Position numbers and translations under genes: made by a program. Below, piece by piece: positions 44,358 to 55,400 of a stretch of DNA of 64,000 nucleotides (the first letter of the stretch is position 1; each line of letters starts with the position of its first letter). The notes under the pieces were generated by a model. That model worked only from the letters and a program-made list of their open reading frames with translations. It searched no databases and had not been told where the DNA came from. The stretch covers positions 155,492,166 through 155,556,165 of the forward strand of contig CM076854.1 of NCBI GenBank assembly GCA_039519185.1, read 5' to 3'. The DNA comes from Astragalus membranaceus. Its lineage: Eukaryota > Streptophyta > Magnoliopsida > Fabales > Fabaceae.

Positions 44358-44594
44358 CTATCAAATGACTATTATATCAAATTTCCAAAAAATGGAAAAT
44401 TAGAATAAACAAATTGAGTGAGATTTTGATCTAACAGGTGCCAAAACGGTAACAAAAACAGGTTATGGAGTTCGGAATCGATAATTATTGGATCAGAAAC
44501 TGAACAATGAGGATCGATTGAAAATGAAAAAGAAAAGGAAATATTTTATTAAATGTAGGTAAGAGGAAAATTCAAAATAGGCTTAATTAAAACA

Positions 44595-44776
44595 CTATTT
44601 GATATCTGCATTGAGAGTTTGCCTATCTTTCTCCTTAATTAGCCTATCCCTTTCCTTCATAAGCTTCTTGCTCTTACTCTCTAAACTCTCAATGGCTTGC
44701 AATAATTGTCAATGCTTTTCCCTTCTTCCTCTATAGCTTTTACAACTTCAGGTCCATCTGCATTTTGGAACCATTC
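44595..44776 (-). pseudogene. Exon-like block C, frameshifted
   Basis: After an acceptor TTTTACAG it reads EWFQNADGPEVVKAIEEEGK, then by changing frame LLQAIESLESKSKKLMKERD and RLIKEKDRQT to a stop at 44595-44597. The second part is a coiled coil. The frameshift near 44690 argues for decay. Confidence 0.35.
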
Positions 44777-45832
44777 CTGTAAAAGAACCTGCAAGATCAG
44801 CAACTTATCAAGTCTCAACCATCAGAACCCATGAAGGAAAGCCAAAAAATGATCTAATGTCAATGATCAATTTACAGAGCAAACAACATGAACCAACAAA
44901 TACAACATGCATCTAATAATCAGAACTCAGAGCTGGAATTTCCTTATTTGCTGGGTACTTTTTCCATTTTTAGCAAGTTGACTCTTTGAAGGAACTACTT
45001 CTGCTGTAGCTTTGAGCATACAAACAAAAAGAGTAAACCATGAAGAGAAATAATGAACAGAAGATTATCATTACACTGACATGAAATCCAAATTTTACCA
45101 GGCATTAAAGTTAGAATAGCCATGTCTAATACCCCATCTTTAGATAAATCTTCAGATTTTGATCAAAAAATGATAATTCTTCAGATAAATCAATTGAAGT
45201 ACTTTCCTTCTCATCCTTTTGCACTTTTTATTACTTTTGTGCACATAACATCATAAAATACACTGAAGCATTTGAATTCGGAGAAATATAAATAAGAGGA
45301 AATTACTAAAAAGGAAGATGTCATGTTCTATGTTCATAGTTGGTCTAAACCAAAGGCTTTCATGTTGCTTGACATGGCATACACAGTGACAGGGTTTATA
45401 AGTAAAGAATGACACTTACTATACAATGGTTAGGAAAAACATGTGAGCACCCACAATACATTCAAATTTACGAAACATTGAAGAGAAGTAAAAAAAAAGT
45501 TAACAATATCAAAGAGCTTAAACAAATGCAGCAGCTTTTGAACTTTGAGGACTTGCTACTATTTCAAAAGATGCATAACAATATATAGCAGAGTTGATAT
45601 TGAACAAAATACTTAAGAAAAAAGAGAGAACTCTTTTGTCTGGCAGAGACCTTTTTTTTCAATTGAGACAAATCATCTACATACATAAGAAGTGTCAATC
45701 TACCTGTAAGTGCATATACCTGTAAATTTGGGAACACAAACAAAAAACTAAAATTGGCCAAACCTTAAGGTGCATAAAAATAAATAAAACTATTGAAAGG
45801 TTCCTTGGTGAAAACAGAAAGTAAAATGTTAC

Positions 45833-46005
45833 CTCCCTCAAAATGCCATCTAGTTTTCTCCTAAACTCTGAGATCCAAACTTCTTCTCTTGAGTAGGGAA
45901 GGAATTTTTGGAAACCATTTTATTCTTTGATCCACTCCTGGGTTAAACATCTCTTAGGTTAAACATCTCCTTCAAAATTGCTTGGACAGTAATAACGACA
46001 TCAAT
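45833..46005 (-). pseudogene. Exon-like block B, disrupted
   Basis: Acceptor GTTGTAG, then IDVVITVQAILKEMFN, and in other frames GVDQRIKWFPKIPSL and EEVWISEFRRKLDGILRE to a donor GAG/GTAACA. A 13-base word GAGATGTTTAACC is duplicated inside. Coding-like composition with broken frames. Confidence 0.35.
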
Positions 46006-46173
46006 CTACAACACAAAAGAACACCAACAATTGTAATCCCAAACTACTCTAATGAACAACAAATTGATGACATCAAAATGAACTTCTTCAAATCACTCCA
46101 TTCCAATGACAACACAACGCATCCATTCACCATGAAAAAATAAATCAACAGTAACATAAAGAATAGAATTTAC

Positions 46174-46250
46174 AAAACATGCAGCATGAGAGTCGATAAC
46201 TTTACTCTCCAACTTAGCAGATACTTCTTCTCCACTCTGCACATTAACAC
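46174..46250 (-). pseudogene. Exon-like block A
   Basis: Between acceptor TTTGTTTCAG and donor TTTT/GTAAATTC one frame is open: VNVQSGEEVSAKLESKVIDS then HAACF. Short, so weak alone. Confidence 0.3.
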
Positions 46251-47078
46251 CTGAAACAAACACAAAGCACCATAAATTGAAAAAAGAAGAAATACGTGCC
46301 CCAAACTACAATCCAAAAATACATTGATAAGATCTTAATTGGTAAGACTTAAACATGTTTTAATTCAAAGTCCAAAAATTATTAATGGAAAAAGTCAAAA
46401 ACAGATCCAAACTCAAAGAACAATGAGGTAAATATACATAAATGAGAGCAAAAGAGAAAGGAACACCTCAAAAAAGAGAGGGTGATGAATGATTGTAGAG
46501 GATGACTTGAGGGGTTCTTAATCAAAGTCCCAATAGCTTTCCTGCATCGCAATTACAAACCCAATTACAACTCCTCAAACCCAATTATTACAAAAGAAAA
46601 TCAACAACAATGGGATGGGGAAATTAGTTATAAATACAGACCAGGAAAAAAAAGGAAAAAGAAATTTAATATACTGGTTTATACTCTCACAACTGTTCGG
46701 GAAGAAGGAATTGAATGAGCGCAGTGACGGCGAGTCGCCGAAGTAGCGCGTGAACGTGGGTAGCGACGTTGTCGGAGACTGAACATGTATCGCACGCCCT
46801 AGGAGCTCCTTCTTCTTCTTCTTCATGGTTTCATGCGTTTCTAATTTCCAATGTATTCTCATTTATCCTACTCCTCCCTAATTTACTTGAGACATTAATA
46901 ATAATAATAAAAATAATAAATTTTGCATCTCAAAAGTACTTTTACCAGTACCATATTAGAGTTTCCATTGAAGGTTGAGAGAAGGAAAAACTAAACTGTT
47001 GTTAATGAGTACAACAACAATTAGTTTAAGTAGATAAAGTGGGTTGAGGGATAAAGAATAGGGAGAAGGAAATCAAAC

Positions 47079-47145
47079 CTTAGAGCTGCTCCGTCGAAGG
47101 TGATGAACAGTTCGACTAAGACGCCAAAGTCAAAGACGCTGTTCA
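47079..47145 (-). other. Exon-like block, upstream part
   Basis: Acceptor GCCTACAG and donor CTAAG/GTTTG enclose a 67-bp segment reading NSVFDFGVLVELFITFDGAA. GC content is higher than in the flanks. Family not recognised. Confidence 0.35.
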
Positions 47146-47704
47146 CTGTAGGCAGCAACAACAGAGAGGAACACCAACACAAAAATCAGTGCTAAAAAAG
47201 TTAAATACCAAAAATAAGAGAAAGAATAAATCAACAGGGAGGGTAACCTCCAGCAAAGAAAATCAAAATAATTAAACAATAGAAGAATGTAGAAACTAAA
47301 CCCACAAAAAGATTGAAATGTCTGAGAAAGAAAAAATCAAAATAGAAATGAAGAGATAAAATAGGGAGAGAAAGGGATGACTAACTCACCACCACCTTCA
47401 ATCTCCATTGTGAACCAGCAACAATCACCACCCTTGAATGCATTCGTTCACCACCACCAGAACCGCCGTTGACGAAGCTGAACGACACCCATCGCGTGGC
47501 GGCGCCGGAAACAGCGTGAGCTCCCTCCATCGCCTCGTCCCTCAACCACTGTCGCACACTTTTCCTGAAGGCTACCCACAGGGAGAGAGGAAGCTTTTCT
47601 TTCTCCTTTTCCAGCAACGACACATATCATTTTGCAATTCATGTCCCAAAATCAAAATAAAAGAAAGAAGAAAACATGCAAGGCATGAGAACAAAGTATT
47701 ATAC

Positions 47705-47773
47705 CTTTCTCATCCATAGAGTGGCAGTTTCAAGTGAGCTCCCTGTTGCGACAACCTTCATCCGGTAAGCCAT
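47705..47773 (-). other. Possible first coding exon
   Basis: Begins with ATG in the context GCCATGG and reads MAYRMKVVATGSSLETATLW then MRK to a donor AAAG/GTATAA. The start context is good for plants. It is 590 bp downstream (in minus-strand sense) of a pair of E2F-like sites. Confidence 0.4.
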
Positions 47774-48362
47774 GGCCGCCCGTCATCCTCTCTCCTCGAT
47801 TCCTTCTCGTCCTACGTCAGATCCACGATCTTCTCGCTGTCTTCACTGACCTCGAATAGTCACACTCCCTTTCTTCTCTCGCGCTAGCAGTTGTTGTAGG
47901 TAAAGAAAGAAGACATAAAAATGAGAGGATGAGTGGTTTCAGAGGAGGATTGAAGGATTGTGTGACAGGAAAAAAAAGGAAAGATAGACTAAAAAGAGAA
48001 GGAAGAAAGAGTTGATGGAGAGGAAGGAGAAAGAGAGATGGTGGGAGAGGAGTGGCGAGCGTGAAGAGCGAGATAGCGAGAGAGAGAGAGAGATGAGAGC
48101 CAGAGAGTGTGAGAGATTAGAGAGCAGATAATGTGAAAAGGGAAAAAGAAAGAGAGATGGCGAGAGAGGAACGGCGAAAGAAAGAAAGGAAATGAAGAGA
48201 TGGCAAAATGGTTCTATTTTTTCTCTATGTACCTGTCTTTTCAGCCGAAAACTTCACATGGGAGTGGCATTCCTTCCCTGACAAGAAGAACCTTGCTGGT
48301 GAGAAGACACACCAGGCATCCAATGTGGACCAAGTGGCGGCTTTCTATTGGCTGGAGCTTTT

Positions 48363-48394
48363 AGGCGGGAAGGAGGGAAATTTTGGCGCCAAAA
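48363..48394. promoter_or_regulatory. Two E2F-like sites
   Basis: GGCGGGAAG (48364-48372) and the palindrome TTTTGGCGCCAAAA (48381-48394) match the E2F/DP consensus TTTSGCGC in both orientations. A CCAAT-type word (ATTGGCTG) lies about 35 bp to the left. Such clusters mark promoters of S-phase genes. Confidence 0.5.
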
Positions 48395-48569
48395 CCAGTT
48401 GGAGGATGACATCATGCTGACTTGGAGACTACCCCAAGATGTAAATGTAGAGATTATCAGCCGAGGGATGATTATTATTTGCAGCAAGAATATGGATATC
48501 AACATCATCTATTTAAAAAAAAACATCATCTATTAAATGAACAACAATTTAAATATGGTTAGTAAAAGT

Positions 48570-49240
48570 AAATCTCCAAAAGATTACACCAAAGTTAGAC
48601 CAATTCAATCCGTAAGACCTAGCTCAACTGACAAATGCCAAAATTGTTAGGCTGGATATCATGTCTCGGGTTCGAACCCGAGACCTCTAAGTTGTGTGCG
48701 TGAGTTTCTAGTGGCAACTGCCACTCCGTCTACAAACAAACAAAAAAAGTTAGACCAATTCATAATAACAAATAATAATGAATACAAGTTCAATCATTAA
48801 GGTTTTAGCACACTCTAAGGAAAATGATTAGGATTCTAGATTTTTAAAAAGTGTTGTCCAATTTACCATTTAACCATTTATCTCTCTACATAGAAAAATG
48901 TGAATCATTTATTAAATGTAAAAAGTTGTCATCATTAATCGGGGTATAAAAGGAAAAAAATATTAAAAGTTACAATGAAATTCTAAAATAACAATCAATT
49001 TGGGACAAATTGATTTTGCTAAAACAACAAACAAAATGGGACGGAGGGAGTATTATCTTTGATTACATGCACATGTCCGTGGTTGTGCAAATTTTTGTTA
49101 TGTTTATTCTAAATAAATTAAACACATACTGTATTAGAATTTGTGAATTTCAATATAAATTTAAGGGGAAAGAAAAAGTTATTATTGTGCGTAACCTTTG
49201 GACATTGTTCCTAACCATCATTCAATTTTGAGAAGTGTAT
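48570..49240. repeat. Dispersed repeat A, copy 3, split by a SINE
   Basis: Same series as copies 1 and 2 (AAATCTCCAAAAGATTA, CATAATAACAAATAATAATG, CATGTCCGTGGTTGTG, ATTTTTGTTATG, GAATTTCAATATAAATTTAA, AAAGAAAAAGTTATTATTGTG). Interrupted at 48608-48745. Confidence 0.65.
48608..48745 (+). mobile_element. tRNA-derived SINE with 17-bp target duplication, family S2
   Basis: A-box region CCTAGCTCAACTGACAAATG, B-box CGGGTTCGAACCCGAG, then GTGTGCGTGAGTTTCTAGTG and an A-rich tail. The perfect duplication AAAGTTAGACCAATTCA is at 48591-48607 and 48746-48762. Sequence differs from the S1 SINEs. Confidence 0.92.
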
Positions 49241-49344
49241 TAAGGAACACAAGAACTTGTATATAGAGCCGTCAATTTTAATGTAACAGTTATAATTAAA
49301 TATTCTCATTTCTCATAGTAATTAAGTATTCTTACCCGAGTCGT

Positions 49345-49347
<3 letters not shown>

Positions 49348-49412
<65 letters not shown>
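49348..49412. repeat. (TA)n microsatellite
   Basis: About 32 TA dinucleotides. Confidence 0.97.
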
Positions 49413-49418
<6 letters not shown>

Positions 49419-49684
49419 GTAATTTTGATTACTAGATTAAAATTAACGGTTCAAATCATATCATTATTTTTTTAAAATAACAAGTGAATTTTAATCCAAA
49501 AGAAATGTGTGTGATAGATTTGTTAATGAGTTAATCAAAACTATTAATTTTAATATAATGATTAAAATTGAATATTAACATTTCTTATAATAATTATCAC
49601 CCGAGTCACTCACTACTTACATATACACAACATAAACATCAAGGGAGGGTCACTATAATTTATGAAATAATACGTATCAATTCA

Positions 49685-49860
49685 ACTAACACCGTTGGCC
49701 TAGTGGCTTAATCTACCCTAGGACACGGGGGTCGACCCGGTGCTCCCGGGTTCGATTTCCGCAGTGGACAAACTCGGTGTTGGCCAGTGCGAAATTTGAT
49801 CCTAAGCACAAGCGGAGATTAGTCTCCGTGGGTAGCCAGCGATGGTCCGAACCAAAAAAA
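49685..49860 (+). mobile_element. tRNA-derived SINE, family S1, best copy
   Basis: A-box region TTGGCCTAGTGGCTTAATC and B-box region CCCGGGTTCGATTTCC, then GCAGTGGACAAACTCGG, GGCCAGTGCGAAATTTGATC, TAGCCAGCGATGG and poly(A). ATCAATTC on the left (from 49677) and right (from about 49872) may be a short target duplication. Confidence 0.85.
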
Positions 49861-49879
49861 AAATCATACAATCAATTCT

Positions 49880-51028
49880 CCCAACATCTTGTAAATGATA
49901 CTTCATCCGTTTCTTTTTATTTATTGATTTTTTTAGAAGAAATTTGTTCATTTTTATTTGTTAATTTGATAGTTTAAGGTTAGGTTAATTACTTATTTCT
50001 CAATTATACTCTCAATTATCTACTCTTAGAGATAAACAAGTGTGATGACTAGTAAACAATCAATTGTATTATAGGAAAAAGACTACTTCCTGATTTCAAA
50101 ATTTTCGTACATTTGGCCTTTTATTTTTGCTCCAAAATAATGGTACTAAAAAACTCCAATATATAATTCATCAAATTTTTTCAAATATATCCTTTATATT
50201 TATTGAGTTTTTTAGAGTCCAAAAATATGGTTAATTAATTGTTCCAAGACTCTTTTATTTTGATTTCAATTATCCTAAGACAACAAAATAAAAAATATTG
50301 TAATACTTAGCTAACACAAATTAATTGTATTTTAAATGGTTCAACACTTTCGAAACAATCAAGGAAGAAAGTAACTCACTTAAATGATTAGATTTGCGCT
50401 CTTCATCACGGGCCAGGAACTGAGAAGATAGGGAAACAAATAAGAAAATGGCAATTGAAACATATCCCTTAAAGTTTGCCATACTAGTATTGATGATTGG
50501 AAAAGAAAATTAATGAACAAGGATTTGGTTGAAGCTCATCTATGTAGTCTAATTTAATTTATAGATCTGTTGAGAAGGAATCAAAATTCAGAATATGCAT
50601 TTGGCCAATAAACTATATTTTTATGCGCAAAGTGTCAGTAAACTAAAAAAGAAAATGATGTAATTGAACGGTTTTTTGTTTTATCAAGATGTAATTGAAC
50701 AGATAATAATTTAAAAAAGAAGTTAGCTAGAATTATTCTTTTAATAAAAAAAGGTTAGGAATCATACGAAATTCTTCTTTTCATATTTTATAAGATACGA
50801 TAATGTTGAAATATTGAAAAATTGCTTTAAGTAATATTTCTCTTACCCAATCAAAATTTGGAAAATGCATTTGGCCACTCTAGGAAGCAAGAAACACCCC
50901 ATAAGCAATTTTTTATGAGTAAAAAGACAGAACCTGTCGGTTTCAGGAGACAATTTAGTCACTTTAGGAAGCAAGAACTCAAGAAGTACCCAAGAAATTA
51001 AAAATTGGGAGACATTCTTTTTTTTTTA
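49880..51028. other. AT-rich intergenic stretch
   Basis: No coding or structured repeat recognised. Confidence 0.4.
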
Positions 51029-51975
51029 TCTCTATATATAAAGCGGCTTGACAGAAGAGCGGGAGAACTGCAGCAAATTTTTTGTTTTCTTTTTTCTTTC
51101 TCATACTTCATCTACTTTTTTCTTTTTTTCTTTTTCCATATTTGAGGCGTGTGTTTTAAGGTATTTTAGAGCTCAGGAAAAAAAATCTAACTGCTCAAAT
51201 ACACGTAGTTTGGTCTTCAATAACCGGTTTGGTGAAGAAAAAAATAATTTTCGTGATAAAATACGTAAGATGCAATACTAAGCAGTCTGTTTTGGGGTAT
51301 TTTAGAGTCTAAATTAAATTTTAAATGTTCAAATTTGGGAAGTTCGTTCCACAATAACCGTTGGGTATTTTTTTTTTAATTTCACGACAAAATACGTAAA
51401 GCGAGATGCTAAGCAGTGTGTTTTTGTATACTTTAGGGTTTAGAAAAAGTTAACTATTCAAATACGCGTAGTTCGCTCCTCAATAACTAGTTTGGTGAAG
51501 AAAGAGTAATTTCGTGACAAAATACGTAAAGTACGGTGCTAATAGTGTGTCTTCGGGTAATTTAGCAATTTATTCCTTTCCCTATTTTAAGAAGTACTTT
51601 ACGGTCCGAAAAAATTTAGATGTTCAAATACACGACTTTCTTTCCTCAATAACCGACTAGGTGAAAAAAATTAATTTCATGACAAAATACTTAACGTGAC
51701 TTGCTAAGCGGTGTGTTTGGTGTACCTTAGGGTTCACAAAAATTTTTAACTGTTTTAAATATGCAAAGTTTGTTCTTCAGTAACCGATTTGGTAAAAAAA
51801 AGTTGTTACAAAATAAGTAAAGTGCAATGTTTTTTTTTTGACAAAAAGTAAAGTGCAATGGTAAGCGGTGTGTTTTGGGGTACTTTAGTGTTTCAAAAAA
51901 AATTAAGTGTTCAAATACTCAAAGTCCGTTCCTAAATAACCGGTTTGGTTAAAAAACAATTTTGTGACACTAACT
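51029..51975 (+). mobile_element. Helitron-like 5' end with internal tandem array
   Basis: TCTCTATATATAAAGCGGC follows an A, matching the plant Helitron 5' start and A/T insertion rule. From about 51150 six degenerate units of 125-160 bp follow, each with GTGTGTTTTGGGGTA.TTTAG, a TTCAAATAC.CG word, CCTCAATAACCG.TTTGGTGAA and CGTGACAAAATACGTAAAG. Sequence near 51970 (CACTAACTCGTGCAACTC) resembles the run-up to a Helitron 3' hairpin, but hairpin and CTRR are missing. Likely non-autonomous and 3'-damaged. Confidence 0.6.
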
Positions 51976-52137
51976 CGTGCAACTCTCCCTTTTAATAATT
52001 TCACCACTTTAAAAAATAAATTTCATTTTATACTTCTTCTCTTTATATTTTTTAGAACCATATTTTTCTGAACCTTTTAAAAAGTAATTTATTTTTATAC
52101 TTCTTCTCCTAATACTTTTTAGAACCATATTGTTTTG

Positions 52138-52345
52138 ATAGAGCAAAATAAGTGTGTTGACTTCTTAGCCAAGGAGGGAGCTCATCCAACCATATCTACT
52201 CACTGGGAGTCCCCACCCCTAGGGTTAGAATCGCTCATATTGTTGGACAAGCTTAGCTGCTAGTCTTGTTTTTTTTCCTTTTTCTTTGTTTTGTTACTTT
52301 GTAACACTGCCAAGAAAAGTCGTTAGCTTTTCAAAAAAAGAAAGA
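52138..52345 (+). pseudogene. 5'-truncated LINE tail: RNase H end and poly(A)
   Basis: 42 codons reading EQNKCVDFLAKEGAHPTIST then HWESPPLGLESLILLDKLSC, stop at 52261-52263. This is the C-terminal end of the RNase H domain of plant LINE ORF2 proteins (the N.CADFLAK.GA pattern). A short 3' UTR follows, with TTGTTACTTTGTAACACTGCC and an A-rich end near 52335. Confidence 0.6.
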
Positions 52346-53285
52346 TTAGTGTTTAGCTTGTCATTTAAATATATTTTATGAGTGGAATTATTAATAATTT
52401 TTAGATAAGAGGTCTTCAACCCCTCTCCAGTATCTAGAATTAAAGGATTCCTAACTAATTCGAATTTTGGTTGAGAGGTAAGTAAAATCTAACTCCAAGT
52501 TATTCTATTACCAGAAATCAAACTATTTACTAGTTGAATCCATCCCTTACAATAGAGTGCATTAACAACTTTCAACCTCAAACTTTAATTTACAATGAGT
52601 GAAATTCTTACACATTTGCATTAAAATAGTATGCTATTCTTAGAAGATTATTATATTATTATATCGACAACATAAAGATAATGAGAAAAGATATATAAAG
52701 GTGATTTGTATTGCATCCATAGGTCATTCGGAACACAACTACAAGAGACATAATCCAAAGCATTAACATGCTCCAATATAAAATATCCATTTTATATAAT
52801 AACCAGTTAAAATTTATATGGCCTTTCAAAAAAAGTTATAATTTATATTGTCATAAAAAACATAATGATATATACACACTATTTTTTATTATATTGTTAA
52901 TATAGTACTATATATTCACACACAATTCTTTATTTTTTTCCCAACAAAAAGTATATTGTATAATAGTGCTGACTCGTTACTCGTACAATAATTAATGGTT
53001 AAGAAATGCCCATTTTTTTTTGACGTGGTAAGAAATGCCCATTCATAACCCACAATGCGTGAAAAGTTTGATATGCGGATGAGTTGCTTAAAGTACGATA
53101 TAATTAATCAAAAAATAAATAAATTTGGTGGCCAAATTAAGCATAAAATAGCTCAATGGGCAAATGAATTTCAGTTTGCTTTGAAATGAATTGACTGACT
53201 CTAAGACTGTGTTTGGATGTGAGGAAAAATAGGGACCAAAGAAAATATATAGGTGCAAAAAGTGTTATAAAATGCAGTATAGAAG
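52346..53285. other. AT-rich intergenic stretch
   Basis: Nothing coding. GACTGTGTTTGGATGTGAGG at about 53200 resembles the edge of a dispersed repeat but no partner end was found. Confidence 0.4.
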
Positions 53286-53517
53286 TGTTAGAAGAAGGAG
53301 AGAGTATATTCAACAGTGTTTTTCATTTCATTGAATCTGATTTGCAATGTTACAATAAGAGTATATCTATCTCTATTTTTTTTGGTTGGGGATTCTAACT
53401 GATTGAGTTTGTTCTCAATCAGTTAGTTACAAGGGGAGGATCCTATGTGGGGGGCGCACTAGGGTGCACTGTATGATACTTCTACTTATTTACACATGTG
53501 AGATCTATTCTCTAATA
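53286..53517 (-). mobile_element. 3' LTR of copia-3
   Basis: Minus strand TATTAGAGAATAG…CTTCTAACA, directly after the polypurine tract. Terminal dinucleotides TA…CA depart from TG…CA. Size is almost the same as the copia-1 LTR. Confidence 0.8.
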
Positions 53518-53601
53518 CTCCCCCTCAAGTCTAACTGGGGCTTGTGCACACAGTTAGCTTGGACTTGAATGCTTCAAACAGGGCAGGTGGAAGTGGCTTG
53601 G

Positions 53602-55400
53602 TCATGATATCTGCATACTGGTTTTTGCCAGGTACATGGAGGCTCTGAGTTGTCTTTGCAGCACTTTTTCCTTTAGGAAGAAGAGGTCCAGTTCCATGTG
53701 TTGGGTGCGGGCGTGTATGACTGGATTGTGTGCCAAGGATATGGTGCTGAGATTGTCACACAGAACAGTGGGAGTGGTGTAGGGAATTCCCAATTCAGTA
53801 AGAAGTGATTGGAGCCATAACAGTGTGGTTGCTAGAGCAGCAGCTCTGTATTCTACTTCAGTGCTGGAGCGAGACACAACTGGCTGTTTCTTGGCCCACC
53901 AGGATACTAGGTTGTTGCCAAGGAAGACACAGGCACCAGATGTAGAGCGACGATCATCTGTATCTGATCCCCAGTCAGCATCACTGTAAGCAGTGAGTGA
54001 GACAGGGACAGTTAAGGTTGGCTTCAGGTGGAGACCACATGAGATAGTTCCCTTTAAGTAGCGAAGGATTCTCTTAACTGCCACCCAATGACTGTCTAGA
54101 GGTTTGGACATGAACTGGCAGACCTTGTTGACTGCAAAACTGATATCTGGGCGTGTAATAGTGGCATATTGTAGGGCACCCATTGTTGATCTGTATAAGA
54201 AGGGATCACAGAAGTCATCTGAGCCTGATTTGCAGAGTTTGCTGCCTGCAACCATAGGTGTAGAGAAGTTGTGTGCTTCATGCAGATTGTGTTTGAGTAG
54301 AATGTCACGAATGTATTTGCCTTGTGTGAGTAGAAAGCAGTATTCAGTTGTGAGATAACAGTTTTTATGAACTTAGTGTCACTGCCAGTGATGATAATAT
54401 CATCAACATAGACCAGCATGTGGACCTTGATGGTTCCTTTGTGAAGGATGAACAAGGAGGGATCACATTTACTTGATTTGAAGCCAAGTTGAAGTAGTGA
54501 AGCCTGTAATTTCTCAAACTAGGCTCTAGGGGCCTGTTTGAGGCCATAGAGGGCCTTGTTTAACTTGCACACCAATGTCTTGTCCCTGGACTCAAAGCCA
54601 AGAGGTTGAACCATGAACACCTCTTCTTCAAGAGTTCCATTGAGGAACGCATTGTTCACATCAAGTTGCAGCAGAGGCCGCCTTTGAGAGACTGCCAGTG
54701 TGAGAACTGTCCTTACTGTCACAGGCTTAATTACAGGGGAGAATGTCTCTTTGTAGTCAACACCAAACTGTTGATGAAACCATTTTGCAACCAAGCGGGC
54801 CTTATACTTGTTTAGTGAACCATCAGGGTTCTCCTTGATCCTAAAGACCCATTTGCAGCCTATAGGAGTCCTATTTGAGGGCAGAGGAACTAGGGTCCAG
54901 GTGTTGTTTCTTTGATGTGCATCATACTCATCCTTCATGGCAGCTAGCCATTCGGGTTTGGACAGTGCTTGTTTTACTGTTTTTGGTTCAACATGAGCTA
55001 GCAGAAGAGTGGGCTTGATCTTGGGACAAGTGATGCCACTTTTGGCTCGTGTTTGCATAGGATGGGTGTTAGTAGGTACAGTTGATGGGTTTGGTGCTCG
55101 TGTTTGCATAGGATGGGTGTTAGTAGGTACAGTTGATGGGTTTGGTGCTGGTGTAGGGATGGAGTCAGGTGAGGGAAGATGGGAAACAGTATTAGGAGTG
55201 GGAGGAGGGTTGCTTGGTACAGTATTAGTAGTGGCAGGAGGATTGTTTGGTACAGGTAGGAATCCAGGTGGATGATGAAGAGGTGGTGATACTCTATTGG
55301 GACCTGAAGTTGGTATGTTTGGAGTGACAAATAGGGGTAGTAGCTGTGGAGACATTATTGTCCTTGAGCATGAGCTTCTTGTAGGGAAAGACATGCTCAT
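53602..55400 (-). pseudogene. RT and RNase H of copia-3, broken
   Basis: The first part (55400-54519) has a Pro/Thr-rich linker, then EWLAAMKDEYDAHQRNNTW, KARLVAKWFHQQFGVDYKE, QLDVNNAFLNGTLEEE (catalytic Asp) and KLNKALYGLKQAPRA, ending at a TAG at 54519-54521. The next frame has HMLVYVDDIIITGSD (catalytic YVDD) and is then cut by a deletion near 54370. The last (54255-53602) has RNase H: YSDADWGSDTDDRRSTSGA, SRSSTEVEYRAAA and ARTQHMELDLFFLKEKV. A 51-bp tandem duplication in the linker repeats NPSTVPTNTHPMQTRA. Confidence 0.88.
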
